64,000 nt of DNA, from assembly GCA_037074765.1 (NCBI GenBank), contig JBAMDO010000071.1:1-64000 (forward strand). The letters run 5' to 3'. Shown here piece by piece: positions 51,455 to 64,000 of the stretch (positions are counted from its first letter, which is position 1; the number at the start of each line of letters is the position of its first letter). Source of the DNA: Mansonella perstans (lineage: Eukaryota > Nematoda > Chromadorea > Rhabditida > Onchocercidae). The translations under genes and the position numbers were made by a program. The notes under the pieces are model-generated. The model saw only the letters and a list, made by a program, of their open reading frames with translations. It was not told the origin of the DNA and searched no databases.

Positions 51455-54372
51455 TCTTATAGTCTGACGCAATATTACCGTTCTTATAATGTGACGCAAT
51501 GTACCAAAGCGAATACTTCTTAGTTCTGAATTCAGCTACGGTATTTTTGCACCCTTCTCAAGTCTGGAGGGAAATTCAGTTGCAAAGAGAGAATGTTCGT
51601 AATAAAAATTCGTGCCATATGAAAACCTCGATATCCCGGTAATCCGGGAATGGAACAAGTACACAGCCGATCTATCGGACCAACCAGCGTGTCATTATGG
51701 AACGCCAGTTGAGAAATCCCAAATCAATCAGAGTACTCTAACTAGTTTATTTTAGACTATCAAATTTTGAGTCTGAATTCTAAACTCATCACCTCATTTC
51801 TAACAGCTGCTTATATAGAAAACAATGTCGCCTTACCATTATTGATTGTGGATTTTGCCTTCTTCGCATTTTTACTAATAACTTTTTTAAAATTTGACAT
51901 GAAGCAGTTCAAAACTTTTCATTAGCTATTGCATGATATGCCAAATTCAACAGAAGAAAACAAATAGTATTTTGAACTCGACTCAATGATAATTTTGTTT
52001 GTTTTCCTTAGTAAAATTCAGAATTCTCTAATGCTAACACGGTAATTATCAACATAAATTCTTTTGTTCAAAGTGCTATCCACATTTCAAGATCGCTATA
52101 GTTTTACTTAAGCATTACTTAAGTCTCATGTTTTCGAGAACTACTTTAATCCTCTGATACTGTCAAAAATTACTCCTAAAATTACTCATTTTTTCCTAGA
52201 AGCTTCATAATGTTTTCTTTTGAATACTAGGAAAGACTCCATAAACTAGAAATTTCTTTACGTAAATGCTGCTAGAACTGAAATTGAAATTTTAAACGAT
52301 GATAGCGATAGTTGAGATAGATGAACATAGTTGAACAACGATTATTGTTGATAGTTGAAAATTATAGTTGAACAAACGATTAGTATTCAGTTAGAGCTTT
52401 CATGATTAAATTCATAACATAACAATAGAATAAGTCAAATCGAAAATTTCTACATTTAAGAGAATCGATTAAATGCGCAAAGTTTTTTTGTTCTAATATG
52501 CACAGTAAATGTTTCTGCAGTACTTCTCACATACCTTACGTGAATGTTACAAAATGATTGTACGCAAATTCTTGGAATAATTATCCTGCATTGTGCATGA
52601 ATTCTTAAAGTGATTATACATTAAATGACTAAAGTGTCTGAAAAAAGATCAAATTTATCTCAAACATTCTATTTATCTTATCTTAAATTGTTTAATTTCT
52701 TAGCATAGAATTTCTGTCATTAGTATATTCCACCTTCCTGTAATGTTGGTTTTTGCAAAAGATGGCACGTGAAACACGCACGTAACGGTCATAACGATCC
52801 TTAAACTTTTCACTATGGTACAAACCCACCTAATTTCACACCGCGTCATTTATGAAATTCGTCAAGAATCAAACACGTAGAAAGAAAGAAGGAAGGCAAG
52901 AAGGATGAAAGATTCTTCCTCTCTTTCTCTCTCTTTCCTTTCTCATGAAAGATTAAGAAGACGTGTTAGGGAAAAGAGCAAAAGAAGAAGATAAACACTT
53001 GCATAGAGGAGGAAACAGAAAGGAAGAGAGGCATTGCAAATAAAAAAGGAGAAAAGAAAAAGATGGCATACATAACAATCAATAATGAGAGTATACATGT
53101 GTAGAGATGGAAGCCAGACATCGAAACAAATAAGAGTTTAAAGATTTATGCCATCGTAGCAATATGCATTGTTCGATATTTCGCTACGAATGGGTGGAAC
53201 TTAATTAAGGGGCGTGGTTTACTCTGCTTCTCAGCCTTCGTTGTTCACGTATTATGTGACTAAAACATCCATGTGAGTGTCTGTCTAAAGTTTGGACGTG
53301 TGATTTTACGTAGGAGTAGTCGTGTGTTTGTAGCATATATAGGTTTTTACGTGAATGTTGTGAAGAGATTTTCTCGACAAGACGTGCAATTAATTGCATA
53401 TTACTAAGCACTTTTGAATTTTAATGTATCACGTACTCTTCGTGAAATTTTGACGTACCACGTATTCTTCGTCATTTTATCACAATATCAATTTCACGGC
53501 GCTAAAATTTGGATACGCTGCACTGTTGCTTTTCATTGTCACGTGTTATAAAATGCTTGAAATGCTTATCAGGTGGCACAAAGTAACACCTGGAGGTTTA
53601 CTTGGAAGTGCACACAATTACGCTTCACTCCACCAAATTATTAGCGCCATGTCAAGTAGATGTTCATTTCTTTTTCAAAACCTTCCAAAATTTGTAACTT
53701 TTTATTTTACACATTCAAATATGTTAAGGTACGAAGAATATATTTGTATACATTTGTTTGTGAAATTATTCGTTCTTGAAATTAATTGATTAATTTATTG
53801 ACTTATCTTGCTTATTCCACGTATTAAATCGATTATTCAGTTTATTATATATGGCTTGTTTATTTGTGTCTTATTTATTATGTTAGGGTAATTTTCTAAA
53901 ATGAAGTAAATTTCATCGAAATCGTGTCAACGTTATTTATAATTGTTGACATTGCATTTGTTCGAAATGTTTCATGTCGATATTTTACTTTCATTTAAAG
54001 TTACCTGTATACAATGATATCAAGATGTGTTTTAAAAGAAGAGAATTTCTTTCATATTACAGAAATGTATCATATTACTTTTAGTGCCGTTCAGTTAACT
54101 TTTGTCCGCTTAAACTGTATTTCATTGTGTTTCATGATTTATTGTTTTTATAGAATTCAAATATTAAATTTCGTTATTTGGTGATTAGTTGATATCATAT
54201 TATATATTTCTAATACAAATGATTTTCGCGCTTGAAGCACATAAAATTTCTGGCGAATGACATAGCTTGCTATGTTTATCCCATTTTGTTATAACTCTGT
54301 TCAATGGATTAAAGTTATCTTGCAGATCGCTAAGTTTTTCACGGGTTTTGGTAATGCGAAATACTTTACGCC
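51455..54372. other. intergenic region between divergent genes
   Basis: It holds the 5' leader of the HTH/zinc-cluster gene. That leader includes two tandem related copies of about 27 bp ending in GACGCAAT at 51452-51505, next to the start codon. A GC-richer patch lies at 51625-51720, with purine-rich simple sequence near 52880-53060. No supported coding exon is seen. The leader of the ABC transporter begins near 54326. Confidence 0.5.
51628..51722. other. GC-richer patch with short palindromes
   Basis: About 95 bp of balanced base composition interrupts AT-rich DNA. It includes CCCGGTAATCCGGG and CCGATCTATCGG. It is non-coding on both strands. It could be a promoter element or small RNA gene of the divergent HTH/zinc-cluster gene, or an old insertion. 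Confidence 0.35.
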
Positions 54373-54449
54373 ATGAATTATTTTTGCCGTACAATGCTTC
54401 AAAAGCAATTTCAACTGTCGAATCGACAAACGAAAATTGTTTGCGTTAG
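54354..54449 (+). promoter_or_regulatory. upstream ORF overlapping the ABC transporter start
   Basis: After the acceptor TTGCAG ending at 54325, the first ATG is at 54354, in a frame that stops at 54449 after 31 codons. The transporter frame starts at the next ATG, 54373, in a different frame. Homology picks the second frame, so either scanning skips the first ATG or the acceptor used lies further downstream. Confidence 0.4.
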
Positions 54450-57400
54450 TTCTGCTTATATTTCTTTCAAATATTATTCTCATGAAAAAACCAGGTCTAT
54501 TTTTTCTTTTGTTTGTTTTTTAGCTATTCAGAATCATCAAACGTTTTCCTTGAATTTATGAAATTATTTCATATTTATAGCGCAGTTTTTTATTTGCATC
54601 AAAAAGGAATCCAAAAACATCAAGCAGTACCGTATGGAAACGCATAAGTGGACAGTTGCGGAATTGCTTCCACCCCGGTGCAAGCAGTGCAGTGCCGATG
54701 GAGGTAAATTTTTATGTAAAGTGATATAAAAGTAATAGAAGAGAAAGCTGTTTTTAATTGTCGGAAGAATTTGAGTTAGGATGAAAAATCTTAATTTTTT
54801 ATAGAACTTGAGATTGTATTTCTGCAAATATGCAGACACTGCAGACTTGCTGTTCTTGATTTTTTTTGTAAAATTCTGCTGTGATGTTAGGGTCGGAATA
54901 TATTACCGATTTACCGAAATTGTTTGTCGATTTATCGAAACTATTTACCAATTTGTGCAGTTTTCCTTGGGCAAGCAAATATCGACAGCAGAATTGGTGA
55001 AGGCAATGTTACAGTCTGTTTGGCCAAAAGGGAATTGGAAAATCCGACGACTTTATATCTGTTCCATGGTTCTCCTTATTACGGCGAAGGTAAGCTAAAA
55101 TACTCAAACTTTCTTATCTTCTTCATCTTATGAAACCAGTTAAAAACGACACCTCCAATTCATGAATAGTTCAATCAATAATTTGTACTTAAATTTTTAC
55201 AGGTGTTGAACGCTTATGTGCCGTTTTTGCTGAGGAATATAGTTAACTATTACAACGAACTGGTACCAACTGATTTGCAGTTGTCAGCTGATAATTATAG
55301 TAGCATGTTTGGAATTGCGGCGTTCTCCATTATTGTAACTTGTTTGTTTTATATGAAATATTTCCGAAAATTACCAGGAATTTTCAAATTTTGTCGCCAG
55401 AGTAGAAGTTTTTGAGTTTGCTGGGTAATCGGATTTACAAATGTATTCAAATAATTTTTTTTTTGAATTTTTTTTAGGTGGTGGTTTATGCTATAATCAG
55501 TCTGTATTATAGATGGTGCTGCACGTAGTGGTTCTGCTTTATTCAATGAACTTCGGAATACAGTATTTGCACGAGTTGCACAGCACAGTATTCGTAGCAT
55601 TGCGCGTCAAATTTTCCTTCATTTGCATTCGTTAGATTCGTCGTTTCATCTAGGCCGTCAAACAGGCGGTATGTCGAAAGCAATAGACCGAGGTACGCGG
55701 GGTATGGCATTCGTACAAAATGCACTGGTTTTTAATGTGGTACCTACGGCAGTTGAAATTGGCATGGTTTCAGGGTTGCTGGTGAGCCACTGTTCTTTGA
55801 AAAATTTGATAGCCATCTTAGGTTGTTATAATTTCCCGAATGTATACTGCTGTTTTTTTCCAGTTCGTCAATTGTGGTCCATCGTTTGCATTTGCAACAT
55901 TAAGTTGTCTCTCAACGTATGCTATTGCAACGCTAGGAATCACCAAATGGCGGACTAAATTCCGGCATGAGATGAATCAGGCCGATAACGATGCGAACAG
56001 TTGTGCTATCGACTCGTTAATTAATTATGAAACTGTGAAGGTACTTATGAATTTTTCAGTAAATTTTGTTAGAAACAGCAAACGAATCCTAGGTTTCTGA
56101 GAATTAATAGAAACAATATTCGTATCATTTCAGTTTTTCAATAATGAAAATTTCGAAGCAAATCGGTACGATTTTTACCTAAAAAAGTATGAAATAGCAG
56201 CGCTGAAGACGAGCACGTCGTTGGCACTTTTGAATTTTGCACAAAATACAATATTTAGTGGTGGTCTTGTAGCTGTCATGTGTTTAGCAGCAGCAGAAAT
56301 TCAGAAAGGTACTGTCATCTCGGAAGATGTTTAATAAAAAAGAATGTGATTGTTTTTATGCTGGCTAGCTTATTATGTTTAGCATGATCAGGTATAATAC
56401 GTTTATTCGGCAGACTGGTAATTTATCTTGTTAGGAAATGTATTTTTGTGTATTAAGATTGAAAGCCAGCAGTGCATCCAACAGCGTCATCATATTTTAT
56501 ACATTTCCATATAGTAAATGCGCAATTGGACTCGTTGAGATACATTTAAATGGGTTCTAAATGGTTTTTTCTTTGCGATGGTTTAAAAATTTTTAATTAG
56601 TGGAAGAAATTCCAGGCACAATGAATGTAGGTGATCTTGTCTTTGCTAATACGTTGTTGTTCCAAGTGTCAGTGCCATTAAATTTCCTTGGTTCAGTATA
56701 TCGAGAAATAAAGCAAGGATTGGTGGATATGCAGTTAATGTTTTCATTATTGTATTTGAAGAGCAGTATAATTGTAAGTTTTTTTCGGAAGATTTTATTT
56801 CTTTGAGATCTCTATTTTTGATTTGTTCTGTACCAGATTGAAGAATGGATTAAATTTTCGTTATCTTACGGTGATCTTTGATTAATTCTGCTTAAGATAC
56901 AAATTTAATAATTTTGAGTATGATAACAGCTGTTTGGATTTTAAATTGTTAGAATACTGCATTTTAGGAGAAACAAAACGCACCACCTATGAAAGTTCAT
57001 GTTGAAAATTCGTCTATATCGTTTAGAAATGTTACATTTGGCTATCTTCCGGGGCACCACATATTGAAAGGATTAAATTTGGATATTCCTGCTGGTAAAA
57101 AGGTGTGGTTTATTTGATCAGGATTTGGTTTTTCTTATATAAATATCAAATACGTGGAGACTGTGTAATTAATAGTATTTAATTGATTATTTGCTATCAA
57201 ATTTTTTCTAGGTAGCTATAGTAGGTGGTAGCGGAAGTGGTAAATCAACGATTGTTCGACTTTTATATCGTTTATTTGATCCGGAGGATGGCGAAATTTG
57301 TGTCAACGGTCAAAAAATTTGTGATGTTCAACTTGAAAGTTTGAGGAAAATGATTTCTGTTGTGCCACAGGTCTGACTTTGTTCTTTCGTTATAATTATC

Positions 57401-58920
57401 TATAACATTAAAATTGATGGATTACAGTTGTGCTTTATGGAAGAATTTTTTCCTATTTACTGGAAAATACAGAATAATTTTGGGAATTTTAGGATGCAGT
57501 CCTTTTTCATGATACCATATATTATAACATACAGTACGGAAATCCAGCTGCTTCTAAGGAAGAGGTGCGTTATATTTTTTCGCTCTCCTTTAAACAGTAT
57601 TTTCCCAGATGAGGTTCGGGTTTTATTTCTTTTAATTTCAGGTTTTCTGTGTGTCGAGATTAGCAAACTTGCATGATTCGGTGATTCGATTCAAAAATGG
57701 CTACGATACAATTGTTGGCGAAAGAGGCTTAAAATTAAGTGGAGGGGAAAAACAGCGCGTTGCAATTGCTCGAGCATTACTGAAAAATGCTCCTATTATA
57801 GGTGATAATTTAAAATTAATGCTGGAGTTTTTCAAATTTATATTTGAAATTGCTATTTCACCATACATCTCTGCAACCGGCTGAAATAAGTCTGTCAAGG
57901 TTATCCTTATCAAGCATGATAGTTTTAGAATTTTTGAATATTTGCTTGACTTTCATAAATACAAAACAGATGGTAAATGAAGTTGCAGGTTTGATTTTTA
58001 TTATTTCTAGCCTATTTTCTCCTCTGGAACTCACACCATCCATTTATCCAATTTTAGTAGTATGCAATTTCTCCGGCTTCTTGCCGGGTGTACATTCATT
58101 TCATTGAGTAGTAGCTTTTACAATTTGTTTTTTAGCTAAGAATTGAGTGGTAGTTTCAGTCTTCTGTCGACTTTAATGCGGTACTGTGTTTTTGACTATG
58201 ATTTTTGATTGACTGATAAGTTCATTTCTTTATTTATTTTTATGATGATATAACAAAAATTACAGTGTATGACGAAGCAACTTCATCGTTAGATGCCTTA
58301 ACGGAAGAAAATATTATGAGTTCTATGCGAAATGCCGTGCAGCAGCGTACATCATTATTCATCGCACATCGTTTAGCTACAATTGTCGACGCTGATATCA
58401 TCTATGTGCTGGAAAATGGAAAAGTAGTCTTTTTATTTCGTGAAATTTCTTTTGCATTTTAACTTTTTTATGAACCAACGAAGTTGCTTCCTTAGACCAT
58501 TAATTTCGAAGACCACAGTGCAGTAGTCATTCTCTATGTACTTACCAGAGTAAGCGAATCCGTTTATAACTTGCTGCAAAATAATACCGGCTGAATATTG
58601 ATAGTTTTGAAAGTCGAAATAGTGGCGAGAAATTCAATTCTTAAAATTTTAATCTGAAATAAGGTGCAAAAATTATTTGAGTACTTTGAATGGAAACAGA
58701 TGGTTTGTTTTAGGTGATAGAAAGCGGTTCTCATTTCGAACTGATTTCAAAACCTAATAGCCGTTATTCTGATCTGTGGAAATCACAACATAAATATTCT
58801 GAAGTACAATCGAAACAACCCACCTCTTATGAACATGCGCCGGAGCATTTGCGTCTGGGATCTCTAGATAATCGTCGTGACAATAGCTGTTGCAAGTCGA
58901 ATGGTGGCTGTAAACGTTGA
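54373..58920 (+). CDS. abtm-1: mitochondrial ABC half-transporter ABCB7/Atm1
   Basis: 14 exons: 54373-54494, 54586-54703, 54961-55089, 55203-55341, 55513-55781, 55864-56040, 56134-56308, 56616-56773, 56968-57102, 57212-57370, 57493-57564, 57642-57801, 58266-58423, 58714-58920. They total 2178 nt, 725 residues, near the 752 of human ABCB7. The family exports a glutathione-linked sulfur or Fe-S compound from the mitochondrial matrix for cytosolic Fe-S protein assembly. The first 80 residues are basic and acid-poor, as for a mitochondrial presequence. The membrane domain carries the family phrases [20 protein letters not shown] and [12 protein letters not shown]. The ATPase domain has Walker [10 protein letters not shown] (about 479-487), Q527, signature LSGGEKQ (583-589), Walker B IIVYDE with E608, and H639. 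All catalytic residues are intact. The first two exons are less conserved and their borders are inferred from phase. Confidence 0.95.
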
Positions 58921-60765
58921 GAAATTTAGAAATGACTAGTCGCTACTTGATTTTTATATTCTACTCTGCTCAGTGGAGTGCATATGATCGTTTCTTGGAA
59001 ATTTTCTGAAATTCTTTGGAATTTATGAAAAATTTCAAGAGATAGTAAGGAATTTCAATTAAGATTTTCATAGCATCTTATTTTACTTTTGTTTTCTACA
59101 ACTGTGCCAGTTTAATTTTTGATTAATTGTTGCGCATTTTCCATTTTAAATTATTGAAAATGGGAAAAAAAAGTAGTTTTACTATTTTGCGTATCAGTCC
59201 GGCAGTAGTAAGAGTCACGTATTATCCTAAGACTACTGTTCCATCAAATAAGTAATGCGTTTACAAACAGCAGATTTTGGGCGATGAGATTTCCGTAGGA
59301 CAAGATGAGATGAAATGACTATAATAAGGATGTAATTTTTTTTCGGATTCGTGATTTTTCTTTACAATTTTTATCCATCGTATCATTAAAATTTGTGACC
59401 GAATTTTATAGTTTTTTTATTATCTTTGTACGGGTAAGCTTTAATTTGATTTTCTCTTTTACACCACTTTTGTATAAAAATTTTCTTCTCTCGTAGGGCT
59501 TATTAACTAAACATTTTATTATTTTTTTTCTTTTTTCTTCGTCTTTTCTCTTTAAACATCCTTCATCGAATTTTTTTTGAAAAAGTAAGTTTTTTGCTTC
59601 GGCTTCTAGTTTTTTGTTTTTAATATTTTTTGTAGTTTGTGCTTTATTTATAACAACACTAAGGAAATTTAATGAGAGCTGTTTATATTCTTTGGATTCA
59701 TTGAACTCGGTTCATTTTTCTCAGGTAAATGTCACGAAATGGAAAAGAAGTGATATTGCATGTTGCGATTATCACAAAAACAGTGATCACTTATCACTTC
59801 ACTTCTTTGTCTGTTGCTTTGTTCTATAATAAATAATATTCGCTGATGTATGTTTATATTTGCTTATTGAATTTGTTCATCTTTATGTTACCGATTTTAT
59901 AAGTTTTTTTCATGTGTGGGAAAATTCAAAAATTCTTATACCAAAATAGGGAAAAATTTTCATAGAGAATGGCGATTTCTGGGAATTTTCTTATCAAGTA
60001 GAAAATCAGAAAAATTTATTGCTCTGTCTCTATTTTTTTTGTCTCCACATTAAGTTCGGTGCTTTATTCTTGAAGTTATAATTTTCTGTCGAATATAAGA
60101 TGTAATGTAATCTATGCAATCTTTAACTTTTTACTCTCTAATTCTCTCGCATTTTCTGTTATTTTCTTTTTTAAAAATTTAATTTAACAGCATTTAATCT
60201 AGAAAATTTGCAGATATCTGTCAGTGGTTATTGTTCAAACTCAAAAAAAATACCATATTCCTGGTGACATTACACTAATGTTTTATCCTTGAAAGTTCCA
60301 TGAATTTTTCCCATAAATCGTTTTGTTGAGTGTTTTGAATTACTTCTTTTTTCAGTATACTAATAGATTTGTATCTATTTTTACTTATATTTATCGAACT
60401 TTATAAGTTCTGCGGCAGTATTTGTTTCGTTAATCATTCAGCCAAAAATATTGCAATCATTACTGTTGAAGATGGATTCCTTTCAAAGAAAAAAAAAAAT
60501 GATTCTAATAGTCATTAAGATTAGCCCACTTGTAATGCTTACTAGAACTTGCTACATTGATTCCTAAAACGGTAAATGTTTTATGAACTTATTGTATTTG
60601 TTGATCCATTAACTGGTCATATCAATAAGCACTTTAAGGGTGATAATGAATAGTAAGTGTTAGTAGCGTACATTTCATACTTGCAGGTTTAATTTCTTTC
60701 GTGAAAAAGAATTGGAAGATTGGTTTTTAGTTGGGAATAAAATTTTTTAATAAGCATCCGTGAAA
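58921..60765. other. intergenic region, ABC transporter to TMEM50
   Basis: T-rich DNA holding the transporter 3' UTR and the TMEM50 promoter. An acceptor GGTTTTTAG at about 60722-60730 precedes the TMEM50 ATG with no intervening ATG, consistent with a trans-splice site. No coding exon seen. Confidence 0.55.
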
Positions 60766-62057
60766 ATGTCCGGTTGCTTAGATCAGTTCAGCTATAATTG
60801 TGACATCGATTGGGATTCGAAGCGGAATGCTATCGCATCGTGTATTTCATCGGCTATGGTAGGGGAATTTTTTGTTTTTTCTATCATACTGAAATAGAGA
60901 TATGTTGGTGGGGAGAAAGCGGTACTATATCAAAGCGTTAGAGAAAGGATCATTCGAAGAAAATGATTATTTGAAAATAAGTATTCTTTATGACTAACTA
61001 TAAGTAATGAATATTTGCAATATTCAAAAGTTCATTTGAATCATCCAATTTATTGAATTATTTAATTTCATCTTCAGCTCAATTCGAATTCTTGTACAAT
61101 GTTAAATTTTGTAGTTCTTCTTTGGATGGTGGCTACTGATCGATACGATAGCAATCTATACTCCGGTTGGTCAGTGGAACAATGTTTATATTATCGTTAC
61201 TGTTTGTGGGACCATTGCGATGTTTATGTAAATTTGATTTTTTAATTAAAGTTACACAAAATTTGTCTAGAATATATTGTTTCTTCTTGTTTTCGAATTG
61301 TATTTTTAAACATTCAGATTTGATATTCATAGTTGTGACAATTATTTTAAATATTATGACACGGATCTTCATTATGAAAAGATAGCGATGATAATTAACT
61401 ATTAATAAATTTTAGGGTGAATGCTGTTTCAAATAGCCAAATTCGAGGAGAATCTATGAACGAAAATATTTTGGGTACCAAAGGTTAGATTTTCGAATGT
61501 ATTTAGTTGTTCACTAGTTTTGCTTCTCATCTTTTTTCTCAAATAATGACTTCATGAAAAATGGCATCTGGTTATATGTAAAACTTTTAGTAGACAGAAA
61601 TGCAAATCTTGGCCCATTAAGTTGAGCATTTTACTTTTATTCCCCACTTAATTTGTAGCTGTTTTATATTTTTCCTTATTGTAGTGGTTATATGTTATCC
61701 TAGTTATATCCTGCTAGCTTGTTATATATTTAGTTGCAGTTGCGTCGCACATAACTTGAAAATACCTAGTATTTACTTACAGTAATATCGTCCTGTATTT
61801 CGAACATTTCACATGCAATTTTTAAAAATGACGCTAATATAAATCAGTTTTTAGGATCTCGTTTATGGCTGATGCTCGGTTTTGTTCTTTCATTTGCATC
61901 ATTAGTTGCTGCTTTATGGATTATGTTTGCGGATTATGTGTTGGTAACCGGTGATCACCCAATATGGCCTGGAGTTGCACTATTTCTGCACAATTTTATG
62001 ATTTTCATTTCTTCGCTAATCTATAAATTTGGTCGGACAGAAGAACTATGGGGATGA
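60766..62057 (+). CDS. TMEM50 family membrane protein
   Basis: Four exons: 60766-60858, 61115-61227, 61416-61483, 61855-62057. They give 158 residues, one more than human TMEM50A. It opens MSGCLDQFSYNCDIDWDSKR, matching the CIDW..KRN start of the family. Further matches are FFFGWWLLIDTIAIY, FMVNAVSNSQIRGES and the C-terminal IYKFGRTEELWG. Four hydrophobic segments are expected (roughly residues 25-47, 55-75, 97-120 and 130-148). TMEM50A/B are small endomembrane proteins of the ER and late secretory pathway whose molecular job is poorly defined. It lies on the same strand as the ABC transporter, 1.8 kb downstream, which is far for a standard nematode operon. Confidence 0.95.
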
Positions 62058-64000
62058 AAGCTAACCACAATTACGGACTGCGTCTTTCAGCCGAACAGTT
62101 GTGGAGTTAGTAATTAACAACTGCTGGGCAATTCAGAGATTTCATGATACTCAGTACATAAGGTGCATATACCGTTCTAATTTTTTTTTTTTCTTTCACT
62201 TTGAGGGTTGAATGAGATGATTTAATAAAGAAACAGTTTTTGACAATAAGATTAATTCTTCTCTAATTCCTGAATCAGTCCATTTTATTTTTTGCTGTGA
62301 AGTTACCCACTTTTTTCAGAATTTTTTTAAAAAATTTGTTCAAAGTGGGTGATTGTTAAAATTTAAGAACAGTTGAAAAGAAATAAATATATCGGAACAC
62401 TATCAAAGTAGCCTACCTTCAAAGATGTTCATAAAACGTTTGTTTTTTTCTTTTATAGTGTAGTCTATAGTTTATCAGAGAAACTTGCCAGTCCAATCTT
62501 GCACCAGTTTTGCACATGTCGATTCATGTATTCAGTTATCTTTATTTCGTCCCCTCTTAATTTACTATGCTCTTTTTTTTTTCTCACTTTTGCTTGTCTT
62601 GAACTGGAAAATTTGGAAAATAACTTGCTATTAACAGCTTTGATAAGGCATAAATAAACTCGACTTATTTTTTGAAAATTATCATCTCCCAGGAGTAAAT
62701 CCTATACTATACTGTAAGTTCCACAACTTTTGTCACTAGCAAAATAACACTGACGAGAATGCAGAAGCTCTGCAAATCATTTAGTAAAAATAAATATTTT
62801 GAAGTGAAAAACAAACTCAGTTTTGTGCAAAGATTTTTAATTTTTGAACGTAAAGATTCAGGCACAACATTGTTCAAGATAATTTAATTACAAAGAAATA
62901 GAAATATTGGGAAATTTACGCCAATGTTTCTAATCATATTTTGTGATAAAGTTTACAAAACAAAATGGAAGAATAGCGATAAATCTCTTTTCTAAAAAGT
63001 TGAACAGATTCAATAATAAGGCTAAAAGTGATAGATATCCCTGCATTTTTGAAACTTAAACATCAAGGGTATTCGAAATAATGAATGATCCATGATGGTG
63101 GATAAATAATTGAAATGAAATTGAAAAAAACTGAAAGAAAATTTACCGATGTCTTTGGAGCTGTACGATTACACAAAGTATCGAGATGGTTGCGAGACAG
63201 AAATTGAAGAATGAATGGGGTCGGATTCACGCTAAAGTGAACTGACGATCAAATCAGTATCGAAGAGAAATGCAGAAGTGTTGAACTTTTGAAACGGAAG
63301 TTGAAATATTGAAGGCTATATGTAACAGAAATACACATTTCGAAGAAGGTACGCAGAGTTCGAAGGGAAATACACGGAATTCGAAGAAATATGGAATACA
63401 AAAAAATTAGAATTAAAATTTGATCGGAAAAGTTTCGAATAAAAGCAACTAGAAACAAACAAGATCACAAACACCTATCCAAGGTATCCTGGCATAGTAT
63501 TCTGGATTGGATTATCATCCTACTATTAGAAAAATAGCTTTACTGAATGAGCAGAGAGTCTCAGTGGACTATAAAGGAAATCCTGCAAAAGATTTAAATT
63601 ATAAAAGATGTATTATTTTATTTGTCAAATTTATTTGTCATCTTACTGCATTTTATGGTCAGCAGTAACTTGACCAAACTTGATGGTGATGCGATAGTGT
63701 ACAAACTTTGAGGATTAGTTGACTTGACTCAAGCTACTCAGTCTTTTCGGTGGAAAGACCTGAAAAAGTGAAGATCTATTCAATAAGGACGAGTGATACA
63801 TAGCTAAAAATCTGGAAGTACTAAAACTCAAAATACTTTAAGGCTTAGCTTGATTCTAAATCACTGTTAAAGTCTCAAAGTCTAAATTAAAAAAAACATA
63901 AAAGTGCCAAAATAAGCCAGTTATAGACAACTGGGAAAGAATTTATTAATTCTGATGTAGGATGAGTATAAGTATTCTCAAAGACATGAAAATGATCCAT
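62058..64000. other. 3' flank of TMEM50; no gene seen
   Basis: A candidate AATAAA at 62224-62229 lies 167 bases after the TMEM50 stop. The rest is AT- and purine-rich, with GAA-type repetitive wording near 63200-63420. I see no exon with splice or family support. Confidence 0.55.
62224..62229 (+). terminator. candidate polyadenylation signal for TMEM50
   Basis: AATAAA 167 bases downstream of the stop, at a typical nematode 3' UTR distance. Confidence 0.5.

Overview
This window is a stretch of nuclear DNA from a nematode, most probably a clade III parasitic worm of the filarial type. The evidence is the very high A+T content, genes broken into many 60-350 bp exons by introns of about 100-1900 bp with nematode-style TTTCAG acceptors, acceptor sites just upstream of several start codons as expected for spliced-leader trans-splicing, and protein sequences closest in my memory to metazoan and nematode orthologues. 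There is no bacterial, viral or obvious transposon gene. Nearly all genes had to be rebuilt by joining exons by splice phase and known family alignments. For six conserved genes the summed exon lengths are exact multiples of three and the product lengths match the families.

Layout. 1-6000: mostly non-coding, with microsatellites, a 239 bp element with perfect 49 bp inverted ends, and two weak small-gene candidates on the minus strand. 6090-7205 (+): a TOX-family HMG-box gene. 8735-9843 (+): exons of a small single-pass membrane protein with a faint KCNE-like look. 11395-24397 (-): a 34-exon BIG/ARFGEF (agef-1) gene coding 1644 residues, with two GC-AG introns and an Asp at the Sec7 glutamic-finger position. 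24416-30709: a 6 kb gene-poor interval. 30710-35102 (+): a secreted protein with one LDL-receptor class A module. 36419-36829 (-): OST4, a 39-residue oligosaccharyltransferase subunit with a short upstream leader exon. 37367-37627: nine copies of a 29 bp tandem repeat. 38110-47071 (+): an RBBP6 orthologue of 1370 residues. 48273-51454 (-): a 533-residue predicted nuclear protein with a helix-turn-helix-like segment and a Cys/His cluster. 54373-58920 (+): the mitochondrial ABCB7/Atm1 half-transporter. 60766-62057 (+): a TMEM50 family protein.

The genes do not form one pathway. They are mostly housekeeping functions: Golgi/endosome Arf activation, N-glycosylation, pre-mRNA 3' processing and ubiquitination, mitochondrial Fe-S export, and a small endomembrane protein. 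Interspersed are a transcription factor and a signalling-type secreted protein. The points that most deserve checking are the Asp in the Sec7 finger, the paired GC-AG introns, the LDLa ligand-like gene with competing splice acceptors, the KCNE-like gene, and the unrecognised HTH/zinc-cluster protein.
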